Positions 57,801 through 64,000 of a stretch of 64,000 bases of DNA are shown here, in pieces. The notes below the pieces were generated by a model that was given only the letters and a program-made list of their open reading frames with translations, was not told the DNA's origin and ran no database searches. The stretch is from Chromera velia (taxonomy: Eukaryota; Sar; Chromeraceae): contig JAHBMJ010004436.1 of assembly GCA_018398765.1 (NCBI GenBank), positions 14,873 through 78,872 of the forward strand, read 5' to 3'. The position numbers were made by a program, and so were the translations under genes. Within the stretch, counting starts at the first letter, position 1. Every line of letters begins with the position of its first letter.

Positions 57801-59840
57801 AGTCGAACACCTGCAGCAGTTTATCTGACTTTACGGCCTTTTTACCTCAAACACCAGCTTATACCAGGTTCGATCTAGCAGCCTACTGCCTAGCCTACTG
57901 CAAACTGCTTAGCGCGCCAAGCCATCTGCCTTGCTATACACCTTTACTTAAGGCTGCCTTCACGTTCAAAAGGGTAGAAAGGCGTTTCAGCAGCCTCGGA
58001 ATTCATAAGGTCGAAAATTTTTTAAAGAGATTGGCATGTAATCAGGCTTCAGATTTCTAATTCAAAACCGTTTGAAAGTCCTGTTTACAAGCGCCTGTGT
58101 TTTTCTACCTACTAATGGCTGTATTTTAGAAGCTTTATCTCCTCTTTTTGAGCCGTCTGCAGCTCACAATTGCTTCACTTGAGCAGAATATTTCTTCTGA
58201 AGAGTTTGACACTGCTAGAAGTTCTTTTCCTCTGGAAAGTTTTTTCTGGAGAGTTTGGGAAAGATGCAGAAGTCCCCTCCTAGCTGCAGAGCCACAACCG
58301 CTGCCTCCAAAGAAAGAAAACGCAAGAGAAAGATAAGTAAGAGGCTGGAAAGGAAGGGATGGCAACTTAGAGGAATGAGTTTAACTCTGGGGGGGAAACT
58401 CCAAAGAGTATAAGAAGGAAGCGAAGAGACGCCTACGGAGATGCATTTCTCTTACCATTCTCTGTTGTCTTCCCTACTAGCTTCTTTGTTTTTTCATGCC
58501 CCTCATCCCCTCTTCCAAGAGTCTGACATGAAGAAAAAGGAAGGAAATGAAAATCGAGCTACAGGAAAAATGATTAATAAATATTAATGATAGCGCCGCA
58601 GGCTGTGTAGCGAAGAGTCAGCAAAGAATCAGATGAGACATTCTTATCCCCAGCATGTCTTTTCTTCCCCGGTCCTTCATGTTTTTGGGAGTGGGAGGCG
58701 CAGGAGGAGGGGCTGGGGGCGGTTAGGGGCATGACGGCATCTTGGATACAAATCTGGGTGGGGGGCTAGGCGAAGGGTAGGTAGGGGAGCGACTTAGGGA
58801 AGGGAAGAAGGGCGGTGTCTGTTGTACTTCACTGGGCACTAGACTGGACGCGCTGTCTCTCTTCTCTCTCTCTTTCTTCTGCATGTTTGTTGTTGTCCGT
58901 TTCTTAGCTTAACCTAGGCTAGAACCTCAGACTTGATATGTCATTGACTCTCGGACTAACTTAGAGGCTAAGTGAAATCATGTCAGTGTTGACCTAGGTG
59001 TTGACTTCGATTTTTTTTGTCAGCGTGAACACGTTTAGAAAAAAAAAAAAAACTAAATGCAATCAATCAAATGAGGTAAATGCTCTTATTTTTCTTTTTT
59101 TTTTTTTTGTATTGGTCGCCTAGAAAACGATTGTTTTCAATCATTTTAATGGTTTTCTATAAAGAGTTTTTATAATTTTTTAATTAATTGTTTCATATTT
59201 TATGAATCTTCTTATTGAAAAGTGTAAGATTATTAGATTTTCTTAGGAAAACCCCTTATACTACCACTACCATGGTACCTCTGGCCCAACTTACTACCGT
59301 ACCCATAAATGTGATTACTGGGCGGCCTTACAGCCGCCCGGTAACCAAATTAATGTGGTTCCTCCTAACCGTACTATGTACCTGGCATTACGAGCTCAAA
59401 GACTGCAAGATCGATAAAGAGGCAGTGAGACGACCAGAAAACATCGACTCAGCTTTCTCTTTCTCATTCTTTCTCTATCTTGATCGCTTTCCGGGAGCCT
59501 TTCCCCCATTCTCCAGCCCCCTTGAATCCTAAAATGATTCATATGGCCGGATGGCGTGAGTGCCCTTCAGGATCTTGGATGGCACAAGGCCCTGCGAGGC
59601 GAAAACACTCATTCCGACCTGATAACGGACACAGCACAAAATTAAACAAACTGTCCCCCTTTTATTTAGTCCGGTCGCAATGCAAACGTCCGGACATTTC
59701 CCTGCATAACCCTTCTGGACTAATTATTCACGCAATACCATGCATGCAGACCTCCACTGACAGGATCGATCGATCGGTCGATCGAAACATTGTACAAATT
59801 TAGTAGAGCCTCGTCGAATTTCAAGCCGCAAGTCCACATT
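54854..59840. other. mostly AT-rich region without supported genes
   Basis: Frames are short and isolated. The best is a 126-codon frame at 56943-57323 (basic, Lys/Arg-rich, starting MTAEQFAEIHDKEEKGKGNR), with no domain I recognise and no splice context. A small CpG-rich patch lies at 57700-57745. A 9-bp-arm palindrome CGTCTACACGTGTGTAGACG sits at 55932-55951. Poly-A/T runs occur near 59040-59110. Confidence 0.5.
56943..57323 (+). CDS. isolated 126-codon frame, hypothetical
   Basis: ATG at 56943, stop at 57321-57323. The peptide begins with a charged helix (EIHDKEEKGKGN), has a region VEDLIGILYQMKRARETGS and ends PDDIYYCTYAYMV. The composition is protein-like and not simple-repeat driven, which is why it is listed. 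It lies in an AT-rich island with fossils on one side, so it may be a mobile-element remnant. I do not recognise it. Confidence 0.25.
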   Translation: MTAEQFAEIHDKEEKGKGNRKPRSKVEDLIGILYQMKRARETGSTRRYKVAKVIEDACYRSTPALYHSSFTRTSSEKIKHNLILSRDRNSTTSMFVGSSNGFEVQGKNFKFMCPDDIYYCTYAYMV

Positions 59841-60009
59841 CGTTATTTTATTTCCCCCCTCTCGTTGATCCTAGCCTTCTGGCCTGTCTGCTTTATTTGC
59901 AGTTTTTTCGTTTGTTTTATATGCTGGCTGTTACTTCATCGGTCTCCGTCCGTTGACCTTTCTACAACATTTCCCTCTTTCTTTCTTTCACGTCGCTCTT
60001 TTGGTTGGT

Positions 60010-62285
60010 TCATGCTGACAGGGGGACCGAATGCTGGGGGGGGCTGAGGGGGCAGGGGTGCACCAACGCATCCTTCTGACTGCCTGCAAGAGGGCAGTCT
60101 GGGGCGGAGACGGAGACAGAGTTAAGAGATCGTCCGACGACTGCAAACACGACAAATCTCTGCAGGAAGGAGAGGCCTTCGTAGACCAACAGGCCTGCTG
60201 TTGTCTTTTTCAAAACGTGGCGGGCAAGGTCTACAATCGGATGGAGACTGTCTCTCTCCTCTTTCGGCTCGGTGGGGGGGAACAAACCCCAGGTTCGGTG
60301 GAAGAACAAGAAAGCAACCAGACGACCGACCCGATCGCCCAACGGTCCGTACTCACTACCGTTGGAGAGACCAAAGGATGAGTGCCACATCCTGAGGGGC
60401 CAAGTGAGAGAGAAGATCGCATCAGGGTCTGAAAACTTGCCTAGACTGCGGAGGTTTTTCGGAAGGCTGTCGGCGTTCTGGGAGGAGAAGGAAGAGACGA
60501 GAATTCCATTGACAAGGAGACGTCCAGAGGAGGTGATAGGCTCATACGCTCCGCCCAAGCAGATCTCTCTCAGACTGGAGATGCGCACGGGGACAAACTC
60601 CACTGCTGCTGTAAGTAGTCATGCATCAACAAACAAAGACAGAAAAAAGAGGAATTTCATAGTGTTGGACAGAACATTATGCAGGAAAGGAAGGAGAATT
60701 CTATTGATATTTTCAAACTCAGATATGCAGACAGACACAGTGGCAATTTGTATGACAGGCATACGCGTTGTAAAATGAAAAGGCATACGTGCACCTGCAC
60801 ACCCATGTACAGGAATCTGCAGACACGTACATCTCTGAAGACATGGAGACAAATGGTCTGAATGAACACAGTTGACCCAGACCAAAAAGACTTAAGGAAG
60901 GCAATCTGGTTCGTTCAGCCGCAACAGCAACAGAAACAAAATCGCCTACCAACCCTTTCCCTCATGGAGTGGTGCATTCTTATTAGAAGGAAAAGGAGAA
61001 GAGGGAACAAAAAACACTAACTAACCCTTGCCTTCATGATCAACAAGAGACGAGAGACCCCCCCCCCCCATGGACGGGGACCCGATCGCCCACACGGAGA
61101 AGCTCTGCCAGGACTGTCTCCACCTTCTCACACGAAGAAGCATCCCCCTCCGTGTCTGCACATCTGTAGGCGAAATGAGCAGGCGAGATCTCCAGCCTGC
61201 CTCTATTTTCGAGATCGGCCTGGATGTACGTCCCTTCCCCTCCTTTCTGTCTGTGGAAGAAAAAGAGAACCGCAGTCCTGGGGGACCACCCAGAGTCATC
61301 CCGGACTCTGTCGCCCACCTGCAGGCACAAAGACAATCAGCAAACGGATTTATGTCCAGGCAAATTAAGAGAAAGCAAGGCAAACTTAGAGGTGCAGAGT
61401 TGGAAAGACGGATGGATGGAAAGATACGCAGGAGAAGAGAAGGGGGGGTGGGGAAGGCGCGAGCCTGGAAGGAAGGAAAGGGGGGTGGAAGGGAGGGAAC
61501 AAAAGGAAGGGGCAGGAGGGTATGGAGAGAAGGAATGAATGCCTCAGGGAGGGGGGGAGAGAGACAAACTTAGCTCGGTTACCCACCTAGAGCTCTGAGA
61601 TCGGAATGGCTCCATGTTTCTGGGAGATCACAAGGGCCCGACCAGGAAAGCAATGGATAGGGCAAAAATCAATGGGAACGATTTTCCCCCCGCGCATCGG
61701 ACAATGAATGGGTTTTTTGTGTAGCGCATTGCTGATCAGGCTGGAGGCTATGCCTTCCAAGGCCTTTTTCTCTGTCTCGATAGCGACACCGAATAATTTG
61801 GGGATCTGCGCCAGGGCCTCTTCTGCTGCCTTGACTAAGTCACCGTCGCCCCCTACCGCGAGCGCGGCAGTCGAGCAGACAACATGCTTGGTCAAACCTT
61901 CCACTGAGTGGTCAAAGTCCGGGTACAGCTTTTGGAGGCGGTCGAGGGTCTCCTCAAGATGCTTACATTCATGCTCTACACTCTCAGAAATATTCTTGTG
62001 GGTGGTGGATAATGCCTCTTCAGTGGCAGAGTCACAGGCAGTGTCGATTCTGACTCTGACAGTCTCCCAGCTGTCCAACAACCCGGCCTCGTTTTCCATC
62101 TCAAAAGCCGTCTCGCAGACACGGAAAGTTTCGTTCACGAACATACCAGTGACATCCTCTTTGTGTTTCTCCTGGTAGCCTGATTGGGTCTTCTGTGTCA
62201 GCACTGCCGGCACAGGAGGGGGTCTTAAGGCACAGACACCCCATGTGCAGAGGCCAAGCGAAAGAGAAAGAAGAATGCGCCACAT
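60010..62285 (-). CDS. secreted protein with a hedgehog-type Hint (Hog) self-processing domain
   Basis: Exon 1 (62285-61587) follows an acceptor-like tttgcag placed just before the ATG, so an upstream leader exon is likely. It encodes a signal peptide (MWRILLSLSLGLCTWGVCA) and about 190 residues of Cys-containing helical sequence. It then begins a Hint domain at Cys212 (CFPGRALVISQKHG, AIPISEL). Exon 2 (from 61318) continues VGDRVRDDSGW, the conserved HRQ region and the catalytic-His block LEISPAHFAY, and repeats LLRVGDRVPVHG. Exon 3 (about 60609-60010) gives FVPVRISSLREICLGGAYEP and ITSSGRLLVNGILVSSFS, the Hog signature. Known Hog domains cut themselves off through the first Cys via a thioester. 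The Hog-typical Thr four residues before the His side is Ser here. The last codon of exon 1 is TAG, in frame, where the family has an ordinary residue between ISEL and VGDRV. The gene is therefore either disabled, read through or mis-sequenced at that base. The exon 2 donor is not fixed because of a C/G run at 61059-61070. Confidence 0.75.
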
Positions 62286-62585
62286 CCTGCAAAACCGTAT
62301 TGAGGAGACGAAGAGACGAAGAAAAGCGGTCTGGATCAGAAAATTCACCGGTCAAATAATTTAAGCAAGAAGAAGCCGAACAGTCGTGTGGAATCACTCC
62401 AGAATTCTGAAATGACCTCGCGAAGGCTCGAGGCTATACTCGCGGCCGTTTTGGCCGTCGTGTTCTATAATTTTTACTTCTTTTTTTTTGTGTGTGAGAT
62501 TAATGTGAGATTATTATATGTGACATTATTTTTTTTTTTTGATCAAAATTTCTACTATACTTAACGGGATACACCCAACCAGTTG

Positions 62586-63144
62586 GGTGAGTGCCTCGGG
62601 GGGCCATTTAGGGGGTCCGCTCATATTTGATTGGTGCACACCATCGGGGGCTTAGGCATGTCTTGTGTGCTGCCATGGGGCGGGGGCTACGGCAACATGC
62701 GCGAGTGAACACCAAAATATAATGCTGTCGATCGATCGATGCATGCAAGAATACCCGATTAATTATAGTGGAAATGACGCACGCGCAGTGACGCACGCAC
62801 GTTGAGATCCGATTTCTGCTACATATTTAAGCGTTATATCGATCTCCCCCCCCACAATTTGAAGAGCGCGATATGTGACTGCGTGCGTTCTCAGGGCCTC
62901 TCGGCTGAGCCCAGCAAAGCTGAGCTGCCCCCCGAGGCGATACGGCGAGCCATTTTTTTTTAGCCACACGCCCCTGCATGCGTTTTGGTGAGTGCCTCGC
63001 GCCGAACCCTCACGGTCAAAAAAGGGGGTCGCGCGGGGGCCCCGGAAAGCCACCGCCAAAAATGGTCCCGCAAGCGAAAAATTAACCAAACGCTATACGG
63101 GTGAGTGCCTTAATTGCGCGCGCCCGCGAAAAGGGTGAGTGCCT
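62586..63144 (+). repeat. four copies of GGTGAGTGCCT
   Basis: Exact 11-mers at 62586-62596, 62987-62997, 63100-63110 and 63134-63144, three of them preceded by a further G. The core GTGAGT is also a good splice donor, but no exon ends are evident in front of them. Confidence 0.75.
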
Positions 63145-63171
63145 TGGAATTGAAATTATCCGGCTGGGGAC

Positions 63172-63315
63172 ATTTGACGGGCCATAAATTAAATTGGCAT
63201 GAATGTTTGACGGGCCAGGGATTTTTAACGAGCCAGGCTATTTTGACGGGCCAGGGAGATATTTCACGGGCCTGGTGATCTTGACCGGCTCACTTTTTTG
63301 ACAGGCCAGGCTATT
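63172..63315 (+). repeat. seven irregularly spaced copies of TTTGACGGGCCA
   Basis: The motif or one- to three-base variants start near 63172, 63208, 63226, 63241, 63261, 63281 and 63297. Most are followed by GGG or GGC, with spacers of different sequence and length between 6 and 24 bases. Variable spacers make a simple tandem array unlikely. Confidence 0.7.
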
Positions 63316-63360
63316 TGTGACATTAATTGTGTGACTCCAGTGTGAGATTCAATTTTAATT

Positions 63361-63480
63361 TGCCGGGGCCCATGCAGGGCCCGCGGATCTGCAGGCCGCC
63401 GCGGCCGCGGCCGCGCGCAATGGTCCGGCCGGCGGGGCCGCGCATGCAGGGTCCGCGCGGATCCGTATGGTCCGATCATC
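63361..63480. other. CpG-rich block
   Basis: About 120 bp very rich in CG, with CCGCCGCGGCCGCGGCCGCG and repeated ATGCAGGG(C/T)CCGCG. It sits about 500 bp before the coding exon at the window end and could be that gene's promoter region. Confidence 0.4.
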
Positions 63481-63883
63481 GGACGGATTACGGATCCTTA
63501 TTGGATCCAATACCAACCGTTTTTCTGCACATCCTCGCAATCTCCGGATGTTCAGATGTTGAATCGGAATACGTATGCGTTGTCTACTTCATGCTTGGGG
63601 AATGCGCACTATTGTCTGGTGTTTTTTTCGTTGGAATCACCTATTACGCTCCACGGTCATTTGCCTATGCGTGCTTCCTTTCTGGTGGATGAGGGAAGTT
63701 TGAGACATTGTTTTGCCTGTTAGACAGGGTCTCATGTCTTCAGAGAAGAGAGAGAGGTCATACCAAAGACCAGAAGATCCAACAAACTCTGCTTTAACGT
63801 CAGCCCTTTTCTGCTCGATTTTCACATTCATCAACCGTTGCTCACCTCAGTCTGAACTTACACGCCCTCCTCAATGTGTGCAG

Positions 63884-64000
63884 GAGTGCCCGGCAACAGG
63901 AACAGGTGGAAGTGCCAGCTGCCTCTTCAGGCAGTCTGCAGCAAGGTGCCGTTCCTTTACACCTCATTCAGGAGCAGCAGCAACACAGAAAGAGGAGGGA
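63884..64000 (+). CDS. 5'- and 3'-incomplete Gln-rich coding exon at window end
   Basis: After an acceptor (tgtgtgcag) at 63883 the frame SARQQEQVEVPAASSGSLQQ continues GAVPLHLIQEQQQHRKRR to the last base without a stop. The composition (Gln/Ser/Arg) is protein-like. A possible donor at 63946 would cut it shorter. The product cannot be identified. Confidence 0.4.

Larger units (their letters stand above)
62286..63883. other. spacer between two genes with short-motif repeat clusters
   Basis: It holds the 5' flank of the Hint gene, an AT-rich patch (62460-62560), two clusters of repeated short motifs and a CpG-rich block (listed separately). The rest is unremarkable sequence. No gene is supported. 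Confidence 0.5.

Noticed and set aside
59215-59532. 105-codon frame (+) with MVPLAQLTTVPINVITGRPY
   Set aside because: No domain, no splice signals and low-complexity end; it lies in an AT-rich spacer.
1-64000. CRISPR arrays, operons, ribosome binding sites, rRNA genes
   Set aside because: The gene structure is eukaryotic (spliced, GT-AG). No array with equal spacers and no rRNA-like sequence was seen. I could not confirm any tRNA cloverleaf by eye.

Overview
The window looks like nuclear DNA of an intron-rich protist, most likely a chromerid-type alveolate alga such as Chromera or Vitrella. This is inferred from gene style and content, not from any marker. Introns are GT-AG, hundreds of bases long, pyrimidine-rich on the sense strand and full of microsatellites. 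Genes with mixed GC are interrupted by AT-rich islands holding repeats, transposon pieces and virus-like fossils. One assembly gap (296 N) lies at 44017-44312.

Layout. 1-1978: 3' end of an unrecognised gene. 2.0-5.1 kb: intergenic, mostly AT-rich. 5117-18662 (+): a complete CUL3-type cullin in 21 exons that join in frame to 882 codons. 18.7-23.6 kb: intergenic, with pyrimidine-rich, AT-rich and purine-rich zones. 23604-29470 (-): a PP2C/PPM protein phosphatase in 7 exons, with a long low-complexity tail that may run on past a 24-base G run. 29.5-38.3 kb: AT-rich DNA, then a ~68-bp tandem array split by a 5.9-kb Ty3/gypsy chromovirus fossil with 277-bp LTRs and a perfect 5-bp target duplication. 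39.1-42.8 kb (+): an unrecognised gene made of tandemly duplicated two-exon modules. 44645-48543: a segment bounded by hAT-like inverted ends and an 8-bp near-perfect target duplication. It encloses a three-exon gene (45781-47234, -), an ankyrin-like exon and a nested 240-bp MITE. 48.8-53.4 kb: fossil pieces with a chromodomain and an AEP primase / D5-type SF3 helicase replicator. 54.4-54.85 kb: a hairpin with ~200-bp arms. 55-59.9 kb: AT-rich, mostly empty. 60010-62285 (-): a secreted protein with a hedgehog-type (Hog/Hint) self-processing domain, carrying a TAG exactly at one exon end. 62.5-63.5 kb: two short-motif repeat clusters and a CpG-rich block. 63.9 kb to the end: start of another Q-rich coding exon.

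The identifiable host genes belong to ubiquitin ligation (CUL3), phosphorylation signalling (PPM phosphatase) and secreted or self-processing proteins (Hint). Nothing in the layout suggests they work as one pathway. The most unusual host items are the Hint-domain gene, the phase-symmetric exon-module gene and the hAT-bounded segment containing a complete intron-bearing gene.
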